Assembly (NCBI RefSeq): GCF_900454495.1
Contig: NZ_UGSI01000002.1
Location: 558,001-622,000 of the forward strand
Reading direction: 5' to 3'
Source: Paenibacillus macerans
GTDB lineage: Bacteria; Bacillota; Bacilli; Paenibacillales; Paenibacillaceae
Length of the DNA stretch: 64,000 nt
Shown: one piece after another, positions 26,398-34,424 of the stretch
Layout of the letters: each line of letters starts with the position of its first letter
How positions within the stretch are numbered: the stretch's first letter is position 1
The notes under the pieces: model-generated
Database searches by the model: none
What the model saw: only the letters and a program-made list of their open reading frames with translations
What the model was told of the DNA's origin: nothing
Made by a program: the position numbers and the translations under genes

Positions 26398-26430
26398 AAA
26401 AGGCAGTCGAACGATCGGCTGTCTTTTGTT
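26398..26430 (+). terminator. Terminator after aldo/keto reductase
   Basis: AAAAGGCAGTCG pairs with CGGCTGTCTTTT with one G-T pair, ending in a T-rich stretch. Confidence 0.75.
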
Positions 26431-26484
26431 TAGGCAAATAGCAGGCCCGCGCGTGTATGGAGAGTAGATTTTCGGAGGTGTGAA

Positions 26485-27345
26485 ATGCTTCGTTATGCCA
26501 GAGGCTCCGAAGTGGGGACGGATGTATTGTTCGCCGCTTTTCGGCGCGGTTTTTCGGACTATATTATTCAATTCAAGCTGGACGAACCCGGCTTTGCGGC
26601 CAAATTTTTTGGCCCGGAGGGGAACCGGAGAGAGCATTCCTTCGTCGCGCTGGACGGGGAGAAGGCCGTTGGGATCGTTCTGGGCGGCGTCAAAATGTAC
26701 GAATCGGTCAAAACGATGCGCTGCGGGGCGCTGGCCGTAAGCCCGGAATACCGGGGGACAGGCGTAAGCGGCAAGCTGATGGACCTGCACCGCGAGGAGG
26801 CGGAAAAGGCGGGGTGCCGCCAGCTTTTTCTTGAAGTCATCGTCGGGAACGACAGGGCAATCTCTTTTTACCAAAAACGGGGGTACCGTAAAGTTTACGA
26901 CCAGCACTATTATACGCTGACCGATGCGGCCAGGCTTGGCTCTCCGCCGGTCCCGGAGGGCTGCCGCTTGCGGCGGCTGGCGTTTGAGGAGTTTTCCGAG
27001 GCGGTTGACGCGCGCAGATATTTTCACGTGAACTGGCAAAATGACCTGGAATACCAGCAGCTTAGCGAGGGAAACGCGTACTTCGGCATCAGTCAAAACG
27101 ATGAGCTGGCGGGGTGCCTGAGCGTAAACGTGTCCGGCAAAATCAGCATGCTGCTGGTGGATCGCCGTTATCGCGGCAGAGGGATCGCCACCTGCTTGCT
27201 GGCCGCCGCCCGCGATGAGCTGGGGATCGCCAAATTAACCGCGTCCACCCCGAGCAATGCGCTGCTGGAAGGTTTTTTGGAGCGGACCGGGTTTGTCCGG
27301 GAAAGTTTGCGTCAATATGAAATGTACCTGCCATTGGGGAGTTGA
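26485..27345 (+). CDS. GNAT acetyltransferase with two GNAT domains
   Basis: This 286-residue protein has tandem GNAT folds. The first has the acetyl-CoA loop VSPEYRGTGVSGKLM (about residues 86-100) and ends NDRAISFYQKRGYRKV. The second has VDRRYRGRGIATCLL (about 232-246) and ends NALLEGFLERTGFVRE. It would transfer acetyl groups from acetyl-CoA to an amine. CGGAGGTG precedes the ATG. The substrate is unknown. Confidence 0.9.
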   Translation: MLRYARGSEVGTDVLFAAFRRGFSDYIIQFKLDEPGFAAKFFGPEGNRREHSFVALDGEKAVGIVLGGVKMYESVKTMRCGALAVSPEYRGTGVSGKLMDLHREEAEKAGCRQLFLEVIVGNDRAISFYQKRGYRKVYDQHYYTLTDAARLGSPPVPEGCRLRRLAFEEFSEAVDARRYFHVNWQNDLEYQQLSEGNAYFGISQNDELAGCLSVNVSGKISMLLVDRRYRGRGIATCLLAAARDELGIAKLTASTPSNALLEGFLERTGFVRESLRQYEMYLPLGS

Positions 27346-27372
27346 CACTCCCCTCGGTTATCGTTTATGATG

Positions 27373-27388
27373 TAGACCGATTGGTCTA
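27373..27388. promoter_or_regulatory. TetR operator upstream of the LmrA-like regulator
   Basis: TAGACC-GATT-GGTCTA is a perfect palindrome 29 bp before the TetR start codon. A related site, TAGAACGGTCTA at 28062-28073, precedes the MFS gene. Both fit binding by the TetR protein encoded between them. Confidence 0.65.
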
Positions 27389-27417
27389 ATCTTAGAATGA
27401 AAGGTACATGATGTTGG

Positions 27418-27987
27418 ATGTCTACCCGCAATCACACCCGTCAAATACTGATCGAAACGACGGCAAAACTGCTGCAGAACCAGGGATATAACGCCACCGG
27501 GCTGAATCAGATCACGCAGCTGAGCGGCACACCCAAAGGATCGCTCTATTACCACTTCCCGGAGGGCAAGGAACAGCTTGCCTGCGAAGCCGTAAGCCAT
27601 ACAAAAAACGTTACGCTGGCCAACCTGCGTTCGGTTCTGGATTCGAAGGCGGATGCCACCCAAGCGGTTCAGGAGCTGCTTATGGTGCTTGCCGAACAGG
27701 TCGATCGCAAGAACGCGGAGCTCGGCATTCCGCTTGGCGTCATCGCCCATGAAACGGCGGGAAGCAACGAGAACATCCGGAAAGCCTGCTGCGGCGTATA
27801 TAACGCCTGGATTGCCGAATTTGAAAACAAATTCGTCGCCTGCGGATACGCTCCTGAAGAAGCGAAGGAGATCGCCGTGTCGATCAATGCGCTGATCGAA
27901 GGCTCCATGATCATGTGCATGACCCAGCGGGACAGCGCCCCGCTACGAACGGCTGCCAAACTGGTGCCGCGCCTGCTCCAGGCGTAA
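27418..27987 (+). CDS. TetR-family regulator, LmrA/YxaF-like
   Basis: This 189-residue repressor has the TetR helix-turn-helix RQILIETTAKLLQNQGYNATGLNQITQLSGTPKGSLYYHFPEGKEQLACEAV, which closely follows the LmrA/YxaF pattern of Bacillus. A C-terminal ligand domain follows. It sits directly upstream of a DHA2-type MFS efflux gene, as lmrA does with lmrB. Palindromes in front of both genes indicate autorepression and control of the pump. The GAAAGG ribosome site is rather far (about 13 bp) from the ATG. Confidence 0.92.
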   Translation: MSTRNHTRQILIETTAKLLQNQGYNATGLNQITQLSGTPKGSLYYHFPEGKEQLACEAVSHTKNVTLANLRSVLDSKADATQAVQELLMVLAEQVDRKNAELGIPLGVIAHETAGSNENIRKACCGVYNAWIAEFENKFVACGYAPEEAKEIAVSINALIEGSMIMCMTQRDSAPLRTAAKLVPRLLQA

Positions 27988-28061
27988 TGAACGAAAGGTG
28001 TAATGGATTGGCTAAAAAAGGACAGTGACAAATGCATTGGTAATACTTTAAATTTTATATA

Positions 28062-28073
28062 TAGAACGGTCTA
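28062..28073. promoter_or_regulatory. TetR operator candidate before the MFS gene
   Basis: TAGAAC-GGTCTA is a palindrome with one mismatch, sharing half sites with 27373-27388. Confidence 0.5.
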
Positions 28074-28222
28074 GAAAAACGGTTTCAACAAAAGATGAAA
28101 GGCGCTCACACCCCAAGGAAGGCCCTGGAAACATACAAATGATCTTGGACCCTCCTTGTTTATATATAAAAAATAAAAAGAGAACAATCCAATTCCGGAT
28201 AGTATGGAGGTAACCGAAAAAA

Positions 28223-29704
28223 ATGAATACAACAACGCTTAGCGCTGTCAAGGAGGCCAGTGTAGAAGGGATTAGGCGGCTGCCGATAACGATCGCCTTG
28301 ATCATCGGGGCCTTTGTGTCCATTTTGAATGAAACCCTTCTGAACGTGGCTTATACGGATTTAATGCATGAGCTCGGGGTTGGAGCTTCTACGATACAAT
28401 GGCTGTCGACCTCATATATGCTGGTGATCGGGATCCTCGTGCCGATTACGGCGCTGTTGATTCAGTGGTTTACGACGAGGCAAATGTTTTTGTCCGCAAT
28501 GATTTTGTTTCTAATCGGTACCGTCGTTTGCGGGATTTCCCCGAATTTCGGGATGCTGCTGTTCGGGCGGGTGATTCAGGCCATTGGTACGGGCCTGCTG
28601 CTGCCGGTGATGATGAACACGATCCTGACGATTTACCCTCCCGAAAAAAGAGGAGCGGCCATGGGCACCATCGGTCTCGTCATCATGTTCGGCCCGGCGA
28701 TCGGTCCGACGCTGTCCGGCCTGATTCTGGACGCCCTGAACTGGCGCTGGCTGTTCTTTTTGGTCGTGCCGCTGGCCCTGTTTTCCATCCTGTTTGGGGC
28801 CGTTTATCTGCGGAATGTTTCCGAGCCCACGAAGCCGCGGGTGGATCTGATTTCCATTCTGCTGTCTACGGCCGGCTTCGGCGGTATCGTTTACGGCTTC
28901 AGCCACGCCGGGGAAGGCGAAGGCTGGTCGAGCCCTATCGTCTACATCTGCCTGATTGTCGGATTCGTAGCACTTGCCTTATTTGTATGGCGCCAGCTGG
29001 TCGTCGCCGAGCCGACGCTCGATGTCCGTGTCTTTAAATATCCGATGTTCGCGTTGTCCGCCGCGCTGCTGACGGTGATGATGATGACGTTGTTCTCCAC
29101 GCTGATCCTGCTGCCGATGTATCTGCAGGGGGCGCTGCTGCTGGCGCCGTTCGTCGCCGGACTCGTGCTGCTGCCGGGCGGGGTGATCAATGGCCTGATG
29201 TCTCCGGTGGCGGGCAAGCTGTTCGATAAATTCGGGCCGCGCGCGCTGATCACGCCGGGGTTGCTCATCGTCATCATTACGCTTTGGTTTATGCGCGGGC
29301 TGGAAACGACCACCTCCACCGGGGTCGTCATCGGGCTGCACATCGCGCTGCTCGTTGGCATCTCGCTGGTGATGATGCCGGGCCAAACGACCGGACTGAA
29401 CCAGCTGCCGCGCCAGCTGTATCCGCACGGGACCGCGATCATGAACACGCTCCAGCAGGTATCCGGGGCGATCGGTACGGCGCTGTTCATCAGCATCTAT
29501 TCCTCCGGCCAGGCCCGTTATCTGGCTTCTTCCGCCAATCCGAAGGACCCGGGGGAGCTGGCCCAGGCTTTGGTCAGCGGTCTGCACAGTGCTTTTACCA
29601 TCTCGATGTTTGTCGGCGTCATCGCCCTCATTCTCGGTTTGTTTTTGCGCCGGACGCAAGCGCCGGCGGAAGCACACGGCTCCGGGGCGAAGCAGGGCTC
29701 TTAA
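28223..29704 (+). CDS. MFS drug efflux transporter, DHA2 family (LmrB/EmrB-like)
   Basis: This 493-residue membrane protein has about 14 transmembrane segments. Family motifs are LNETLLNVAYTDLMHELGV in the first helix region, LFGRVIQAIGTGLLLPVMMN, and motif C GLVIMFGPAIGPTLSGLI. These resemble Bacillus LmrB, a proton-driven pump for lincomycin-like and other drugs. GGAGGTAACC precedes the ATG. Control by the adjacent TetR protein is likely. The range of exported drugs cannot be told from sequence. Confidence 0.93.
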   Translation: MNTTTLSAVKEASVEGIRRLPITIALIIGAFVSILNETLLNVAYTDLMHELGVGASTIQWLSTSYMLVIGILVPITALLIQWFTTRQMFLSAMILFLIGTVVCGISPNFGMLLFGRVIQAIGTGLLLPVMMNTILTIYPPEKRGAAMGTIGLVIMFGPAIGPTLSGLILDALNWRWLFFLVVPLALFSILFGAVYLRNVSEPTKPRVDLISILLSTAGFGGIVYGFSHAGEGEGWSSPIVYICLIVGFVALALFVWRQLVVAEPTLDVRVFKYPMFALSAALLTVMMMTLFSTLILLPMYLQGALLLAPFVAGLVLLPGGVINGLMSPVAGKLFDKFGPRALITPGLLIVIITLWFMRGLETTTSTGVVIGLHIALLVGISLVMMPGQTTGLNQLPRQLYPHGTAIMNTLQQVSGAIGTALFISIYSSGQARYLASSANPKDPGELAQALVSGLHSAFTISMFVGVIALILGLFLRRTQAPAEAHGSGAKQGS

Positions 29705-29734
29705 TCCTTGGCCTTACGCCGGAGTGACCCAGGT

Positions 29735-29779
29735 CTGCCCGCGGGATCATCTTAGAATGGTCCTGCGGGCAGCTTTTTG
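29735..29779 (+). terminator. Terminator after the MFS gene
   Basis: CTGCCCGC pairs with GCGGGCAG, extended by GGATC/GGTCC-type pairs, then CTTTTTG. Confidence 0.85.
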
Positions 29780-29939
29780 CGTTTAAGAGGCTGCATACGA
29801 AGCACTTTAAACAATTTGTAACCCGTTTTAACTTTGCTGTGACCCTTTTTCGCAGCAGCCGTCATATAATGAAGGTGTAAGGCATATTAGTAAGCTTGAA
29901 TGCTGAATTTGTGCTGACAGGGAAAGGCGGACCCGAAAC

Positions 29940-30464
29940 ATGAGAAATTGGTTTGTAGCAGTGCTTCCTTTGTTGTTGATCGTTGCGTTGCCCCCGTTTG
30001 CCGCATCCGGTTCCTTGATGCCCGGAACGCAGGCAGTTTCCGGACCCGTGCAGGGACCTCATACGGTTACCGTGTATGTGAACCGGCTCGAACTGGGCCC
30101 CCGGGGCGGTACCCTCGCCGCAGATCCGATTCTTTGGTACGAGGGGGAAGAGGCGGCGGCCGCGTTCGCCGTGCATGAGCCGGACGCGGGGATTGACGGA
30201 CCGCCGGACGGTTACTACATCGTGAATGACGTCAAAGAGACGGTGGAGTATCCGGTAGCGAAAAATGCCGAAGTGCTGATGCAGATTTACGATCGAACCG
30301 GGCGGATCGAGGACATTCAAGTCAAATGGAACGAGCCGGTAAGCCTGGAGAAGTTCGGCCGGCTGTTTGGCGACAACGATTTGATCGATTTAAGCCGGTT
30401 TCCGTACCACCTTACCATCGAAGGCGGGCAAGTGGTGCGGATCGTTCAACAGTTTATCCCTTAG
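29940..30464 (+). CDS. Secreted protein of unknown function
   Basis: The 174-residue product begins with a clear signal peptide (MRNWFVAVLPLLLIVALPPFAASG) and has no cysteine, so it is not a lipoprotein. The mature part is acidic and predicted to be mainly beta (HTVTVYVNRLELG, GYYIVNDVKETVEYPV, VLMQIYDRTGRIEDIQVKWNEPVSLEKFGRLFGDNDLI). I do not recognise the family. It is monocistronic, with AAAGGCGG before the ATG, a TATAAT box about 70 bp upstream and a terminator after the stop. Confidence 0.8.
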   Translation: MRNWFVAVLPLLLIVALPPFAASGSLMPGTQAVSGPVQGPHTVTVYVNRLELGPRGGTLAADPILWYEGEEAAAAFAVHEPDAGIDGPPDGYYIVNDVKETVEYPVAKNAEVLMQIYDRTGRIEDIQVKWNEPVSLEKFGRLFGDNDLIDLSRFPYHLTIEGGQVVRIVQQFIP

Positions 30465-30480
30465 GAACAAAAACCCATGA

Positions 30481-30524
30481 CGCGGGTTGCGGGGAATCTT
30501 AACCCTCTGGACCCGCGTTTTTTT
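30481..30524 (+). terminator. Terminator after the secreted protein gene
   Basis: CGCGGGT pairs with ACCCGCG, with inner GGGG/CCCT pairing, then seven T. Confidence 0.85.
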
Positions 30525-30587
30525 AGTTCTTCTCGATTAAAAACGGAAACGCGATGCCGCTGCATAAAATTAACGTATTCCACATTT

Positions 30588-30606
30588 TATACTTTGTAGT
30601 ATAATA
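30588..30606 (+). promoter_or_regulatory. Palindrome over a TATAAT box before the diguanylate cyclase gene
   Basis: TTATACT-TTGT-AGTATAA is a perfect palindrome, and TATAAT (30601-30606) lies in its right arm, 83 bp before the start codon. It could be a repressor site on the promoter. Confidence 0.4.
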
Positions 30607-30688
30607 ATTCCTTAGGCATAGTTCTTTATACCCACGCAAAATTCCCAGCGAAGTCTGCTGCTGACTGCAAAGCAAAAAGGTGGTAGAA

Positions 30689-32098
30689 ATGAGTAGAGAT
30701 GCCAAACTGATTCATCAAAAAAACGTATGGATGCTGGTGCTGCTGGGTTGTTTCTTTGCGGCAGGCCTGTTCATGAACATATTGATCAACCGGAACGCCA
30801 TGGCGGTGCAGCCGCTGCTTGGCTTCGTCCTGCTGCTCATTTTGGCCGGCTTCGTTTGGAACGGGCGCTGGCCGACGGCCACGATGCTGCTTGCGATCTT
30901 TCTGCTGTTTATCTATCTTTTCGTTGTAATATGGAACGAGCGTTCTTTTACTAGTTATATCTTTCTTGGACTGCTGCCGCTGCTGAGCCTGTTTTATCAA
31001 AATTACACGGCCGTGGCGCTGGCGGGCGCGCTTTATTTGTCCTCGGGGGTGTACTTCTTCTACAAGCTGCAAAATACGATGTTTGCCGAGAGTACCAACG
31101 TGTCCGATACGGCTTACATCGCCGCATACGGAGTGCTCATTCTGACGTTTTCCCTCATTACTACCATGATTACCAGAAAATTGTCAGATCGGGCGGAGCA
31201 CAGCGAAGGACGGCTCAAGGCGATCCTTGAAAGTGTCTCCGTTGGCATTTGGACCTATGATTTTGGCGAGATGAAGCTGACGGTTTCCGACGGATTTGAA
31301 CAGATAACCGGGTATCCCGCCAGTTTATTTGAGCAGTCCCCGGAGCGGGTCACGGATATGATTCATCCGGAGGATCAGCACATGTTTTTCGAGTCCCAAC
31401 AGGAAATGATTCTCGGCCGGACAAGCTCGGTGAAGGAATGCCGGATTCTGCGGCCGGACGGCGAGGTGAGATGGATTCAAAGCCGGGGCACGCCTTATTT
31501 TAATGCCATGGGCCATCTCGTTCGTCTGGAGGGGATCATTATCGAAGTTACGGATCGGAAACAGCTGGAGGAAACGGTTCATTATCTGGCGTACCATGAT
31601 GAACTTACCGGCCTGCCCAACCGGACAAAGTTCGGGGAGAAGTTTGCGGAATGCGTGAGCAAAGGGGACTATCCCCTGGCGCTGCTGTTCCTTGATCTGA
31701 ACAATTTCAAGGACGTTAATGATACATACGGACATGAGGCCGGAGATCATCTGCTGAAACAAATTGCCGTCAAATTGTCCTCCCTGATCCGCGAAAACGA
31801 TATGGTTTGCCGTATGGGCGGCGATGAATTTGTCATCCTGCTGACCCATCTGGACACCGATGGCGTCTTGAAAGTGGTGGAGCGGATTCTGGCCAACCTG
31901 TCCGAAGGCTGCGAGTACCGGGGCGTTCGGCTCGGTATCTCGGCCAGCGTCGGCGTCAGCTTCTCCCCGGACGGCGGCAGCAGCCTGGAGGAGATGCTCC
32001 GGCAGGCGGACGCCACGATGTATGACGCCAAGCGGGGAACAACGGGCGCTTACCGGTTTTACGGTGACAGGCGGAACGAAACCGAACGCGTCCGGTAG
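30689..32098 (+). CDS. Membrane-bound diguanylate cyclase with PAS and GGDEF domains
   Basis: The 469-residue protein starts at the ATG preceded by AAAGGTGG. Six or so transmembrane helices (residues 10-170) are followed by a PAS domain (RLKAILESVSVGIWTYDFGEMKLTVSDGFEQITGY, with the PAC tail WIQSRGTPYFN). A complete GGDEF domain ends the protein (YHDELTGLPNRTKF, CRMGGDEFVIL). The inhibitory site RxxD (REND) is present five residues before GGDEF, so product inhibition is expected. It makes cyclic di-GMP from GTP in response to an unknown membrane or PAS signal. It is monocistronic. Confidence 0.95.
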   Translation: MSRDAKLIHQKNVWMLVLLGCFFAAGLFMNILINRNAMAVQPLLGFVLLLILAGFVWNGRWPTATMLLAIFLLFIYLFVVIWNERSFTSYIFLGLLPLLSLFYQNYTAVALAGALYLSSGVYFFYKLQNTMFAESTNVSDTAYIAAYGVLILTFSLITTMITRKLSDRAEHSEGRLKAILESVSVGIWTYDFGEMKLTVSDGFEQITGYPASLFEQSPERVTDMIHPEDQHMFFESQQEMILGRTSSVKECRILRPDGEVRWIQSRGTPYFNAMGHLVRLEGIIIEVTDRKQLEETVHYLAYHDELTGLPNRTKFGEKFAECVSKGDYPLALLFLDLNNFKDVNDTYGHEAGDHLLKQIAVKLSSLIRENDMVCRMGGDEFVILLTHLDTDGVLKVVERILANLSEGCEYRGVRLGISASVGVSFSPDGGSSLEEMLRQADATMYDAKRGTTGAYRFYGDRRNETERVR

Positions 32099-32099
32099 G

Positions 32100-32290
32100 T
32101 ATAGGTAATACCTAAGGTCTTATTTTCCGAATTTGAGCCTATTCATCACCATAGGGGAACTTTTGGGTCCTATTTTTCGATGAACAGGTCGAAAGGCGGC
32201 CTTACGCCACTAAATTGTGAAAATAGCGCCATAAAATTCCGCTATTTCACGCAACATGGGGGATATCGCTGAAATAGCGCCCTTCCATCA
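32100..32290. repeat. Family A intergenic repeat, copy 4
   Basis: The best unit is AAATAGCGCCATAAAATTCC continuing GCTATTTC (about 32220-32248), a near-perfect dyad. Weaker units are near 32117-32128, 32170-32180 and 32260-32282. The stretch between the diguanylate cyclase and the next gene holds nothing else except a hairpin at 32341-32371. Confidence 0.6.
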
Positions 32291-32340
32291 TGCTAACGTT
32301 ATTTCCAGAATCGTCTACTGGTACCGCCGAAAGCGAACAA

Positions 32341-32371
32341 ACGCTTCCCCCGAGTGGTTCGGAAGAAGCGT
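32341..32371 (-). terminator. Probable terminator of the membrane protein gene at 32400
   Basis: ACGCTTC pairs with GAAGCGT; on the minus strand the stem is followed by TTTGTT. Confidence 0.5.
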
Positions 32372-32399
32372 CCTGTGCGGAAAGCGGATCAGCTTTTGT

Positions 32400-32909
32400 T
32401 TACAGCCGTCTTTTTGGAGCGAGCATCACGCCGGCGCCGATGGCGATGAGCGCGATCGCCAGCACCGGTTGGCCGAAGATCAGGCGGTTATACAAGTTGC
32501 CGAGCGAAAAGACGGCAAAAAACAGCAGCGACAGCACGGTCAAAATGTTGATTGGAATGAGCAGATATCTGTTGCGGTCGCCGAACCAGTAGAACTCGAA
32601 CAGGCCGACGGCCGGAGCCAAAATGAAGCCGGGCCACAGGTATTGCCAGCTGTCAAAGAGGGTGGCAAGCTGGCAGACGAGGCCTGCCGTGAACAAAATG
32701 CCGCCGGGAATAAGCAGCCCCGTTGCTCTCCGGTCCGTCATCGAGAAGTACATCCAGTGGAAAAACAGTCCGACCGGAATGACGAACAAGGTTGGCCAGA
32801 ACTGGCCGAAGATCGTGCCCGCGCTGACCGCTTCCTTGCGGAAAAAGAGCAGACAAATGCCGATCAGCACAAGCGCCGGCCCGATTAATGATTTTTTATT
32901 CAAATTCAT
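32400..32909 (-). CDS. Small integral membrane protein (DUF5668/LiaF-like N-terminal pattern)
   Basis: Starting at the ATG preceded by AAAGGAGA gives 169 residues with about five hydrophobic helices (LIGPALVLIGICLLFF, GQFWPTLFVIPVGLFFHWMYF, GLLIPGGILFTAGLVC, YLWPGFILAPAVGLFEFYWF, ILTVLSLLFFAVF). The pattern of short helix pairs with a PGGI turn resembles membrane domains found near LiaF-like proteins, but the assignment is weak. No partner gene is adjacent. Confidence 0.8.
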   Translation of the reverse strand: MNLNKKSLIGPALVLIGICLLFFRKEAVSAGTIFGQFWPTLFVIPVGLFFHWMYFSMTDRRATGLLIPGGILFTAGLVCQLATLFDSWQYLWPGFILAPAVGLFEFYWFGDRNRYLLIPINILTVLSLLFFAVFSLGNLYNRLIFGQPVLAIALIAIGAGVMLAPKRRL

Positions 32910-33090
32910 ACCAAGGTCTCCTTTGCCTATGTATTCATTACCTACAGCATACAATAAAATCGCCGCCAGGTTCTTCGGACTCTGGGGAAGTTGTGAACTG
33001 GACTTAGGTCCAGTCAGAGTATAAAAACAGCCAATAAAAGACACGCTAACGCTAGAAACGAGTAATTCGGATGAATAGGAGGGTACTCAC

Positions 33091-33267
33091 TTGGCAAACG
33101 AGAAAAACCGCGGGCGGCAAGCCGGCAACGGCAGCAGCAACGGACAAAATGATACGACCGGAGACGGCGGAGAACGCCGCAACGGACGCCTCGCCCAAAT
33201 CAAAAACCACAGCACGACGGGCGTGGGGCCGCTGGATGAGTATATTAGCGGAAACGACAAGAACTAA
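33091..33267 (+). CDS. Small hydrophilic protein, TTG start
   Basis: A 58-residue reading frame begins at TTG with AGGAGGG seven bases before it, a far better signal than any overlapping ATG frame. The product is Gly/Asn/Arg-rich (ANEKNRGRQAGNGSSNG) and ends HSTTGVGPLDEYISGNDKN. I do not recognise a family. The ordered C-terminus and the strong ribosome site suggest a real small protein, perhaps a spore or stress protein. A terminator follows. Confidence 0.65.
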   Translation: MANEKNRGRQAGNGSSNGQNDTTGDGGERRNGRLAQIKNHSTTGVGPLDEYISGNDKN

Positions 33268-33312
33268 GGATCACCTCTGGCTTGAAAGCAGCTTTTGCCG
33301 GGTTGAAGACAA

Positions 33313-33358
33313 AAAGAGGTAGGCCTTTGATTAAGCGGAAGGTGCTATCTCTTTTTTT
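33313..33358 (+). terminator. Terminator after the 58-residue protein gene
   Basis: AGAGGTAGGCCTT pairs with AAGGTGCTATCTCT with small mismatches, followed by seven T. Confidence 0.65.
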
Positions 33359-33434
33359 GTATCAATCTATCTAAAGTTTAAGAAAAGAAGAAGTCCTACA
33401 ATGATGACAATGGTGGTCAAACAACCGCCCTTTG

Positions 33435-33548
33435 CTAAGGCGTTCCAATCACCGATTTCAGACGATTCATCGAATCAGCAAAATTAATGAAAGGCTTGCG
33501 TTTATACTCTTCATACTTATCCTTTTCTTGTTTTCCCCAGTTGCCCAT
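33435..33548 (-). CDS. Very small protein, 37 residues
   Basis: The ATG at 33546-33548 follows GGGGGGAT at a good distance. The product is basic and hydrophilic, MGNWGKQEKDKYEEYKRKPF followed by INFADSMNRLKSVIGTP. I do not recognise it. The strong ribosome site is the main support. Confidence 0.5.
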   Translation of the reverse strand: MGNWGKQEKDKYEEYKRKPFINFADSMNRLKSVIGTP

Positions 33549-33641
33549 TGCTATCCCCCCATAATTATGTGTTAGGTAGTATGGAATAATTTTCCTAATC
33601 CTACTATAAGAAATTAGCATTAATTTTTCAATGGAAATTGC

Positions 33642-34005
33642 GGCTCAACCTAATAATCAGCGTTTGACAGGAAGGGCCGGTAAGCGATCGTGGCAAGAAA
33701 TATCGGCAGATCAATATCCGCTGTCCGGACACTTTGCACGATTATCCCATTTGATCCGGAAGCAGAGAGGAGGGGAAGTTCAGGAGAAGAAAATAGGTTT
33801 GGGAGAAGCAGACCTTTTCGTGATCGTTAGACAGATTTGTGAGAAGGAGGTCTAGGAGAAGTGAAGCAGACCTGACGGGAGGAATGGGGCAAGACACCGG
33901 GAAAATGAAAGGACCGTGATTGCCCCCACCCTCTCCCCCTGAACAAAAGGAATAATCGTGCAAAGCAGCATGCAGGGATACCAGGACACGAACGCTATCA
34001 TAATT
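33642..34005. repeat. Long dispersed repeat, copy 2 (about 364 bp)
   Basis: This is the direct-orientation second copy of 1055-1434, with scattered substitutions and about 16 fewer bases. The internal inverted repeat is preserved but slightly diverged (CTTTGCACGATTATCCC near 33731 and GGAATAATCGTGCAAAG near 33948). It fills the gap between two small protein genes, with no gene inside that I can support. Confidence 0.8.
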
Positions 34006-34023
34006 CCTCCAAAGCTGCAAGAA

Positions 34024-34060
34024 AGCCGCTGCACAGCGTAGTGTGGGCGGCTTTTTAAAT
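34024..34060. terminator. Terminator next to the DUF4023-like gene
   Basis: AAGCCGC pairs with GCGGCTT around a loop that is itself partly paired. T runs exist on both sides, so it can serve the leftward small gene. Confidence 0.6.
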
Positions 34061-34083
34061 AGCTCTTCAATCGGGAGGGATCC

Positions 34084-34212
34084 TTACTTCTGCGTGCCGT
34101 GCTGTTTCGTCGGCAGTTGGCCGGCGGGATTGCCTTTGCCGCGTTGTTTGTTTTTCTCCTGTTTTTCCTGCTGATCATGCACCTTTTCTACGAATTCGTG
34201 CAGATTTTCCAT
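34084..34212 (-). CDS. DUF4023-like small protein
   Basis: The product has 42 residues: MENLHEFVEKVHDQQEKQEK then NKQRGKGNPAGQLPTKQHGTQK. The opening HEFVEKxH and the closing GKGNPxxxLPxKxH are the pattern I recall for the DUF4023 family of tiny Bacillales proteins. AAAGGAG lies about 12 bp before the ATG. The function is unknown. Confidence 0.75.
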   Translation of the reverse strand: MENLHEFVEKVHDQQEKQEKNKQRGKGNPAGQLPTKQHGTQK

Positions 34213-34293
34213 AAGCTTGCGTCGACTCCTTTATTAAAGATTATGCTTCCCGTGATACTATGCCCCGTTTGGGAGACTTTCATCACGTTAGGG

Positions 34294-34355
34294 TTGACAG
34301 TCCGGAAAATGAGACGATATAATTCAATTTAATTGATAATGAATATCATTATCAA
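34294..34355 (+). promoter_or_regulatory. Promoter and Fur box of the ycl siderophore operon
   Basis: A -35 TTGACA (34294-34299) and a -10 TATAAT (34318-34323) are 18 bp apart. A palindromic Fur box follows at 34333-34355: TTGATAATGA, centre ATA, TCATTATCAA. Fur with iron would sit on the transcription start and repress the operon. Confidence 0.9.
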
Positions 34356-34424
34356 AAATGTCCTGCCGGCAGTGGTCAAACTTGAACTTCCTCCCGGCCA
34401 GAGGAAGGGAAGCAAGGACGAATT

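Noticed and set aside
32256..32888. 210-codon plus-strand frame opposite the membrane protein gene
   Set aside because: Antisense to a gene with a good ribosome site and clear transmembrane helices; translation is Gln/Arg-rich and featureless.
33071..33322. ATG frame MNRRVLTWQTRK overlapping the 58-residue TTG gene
   Set aside because: Its ATG lies upstream of the AGGAGGG site, which instead serves the TTG frame.
34099..34332. 77-codon plus-strand frame over the DUF4023-like gene
   Set aside because: It is antisense to a small gene with a recognisable family pattern and lacks a ribosome site.
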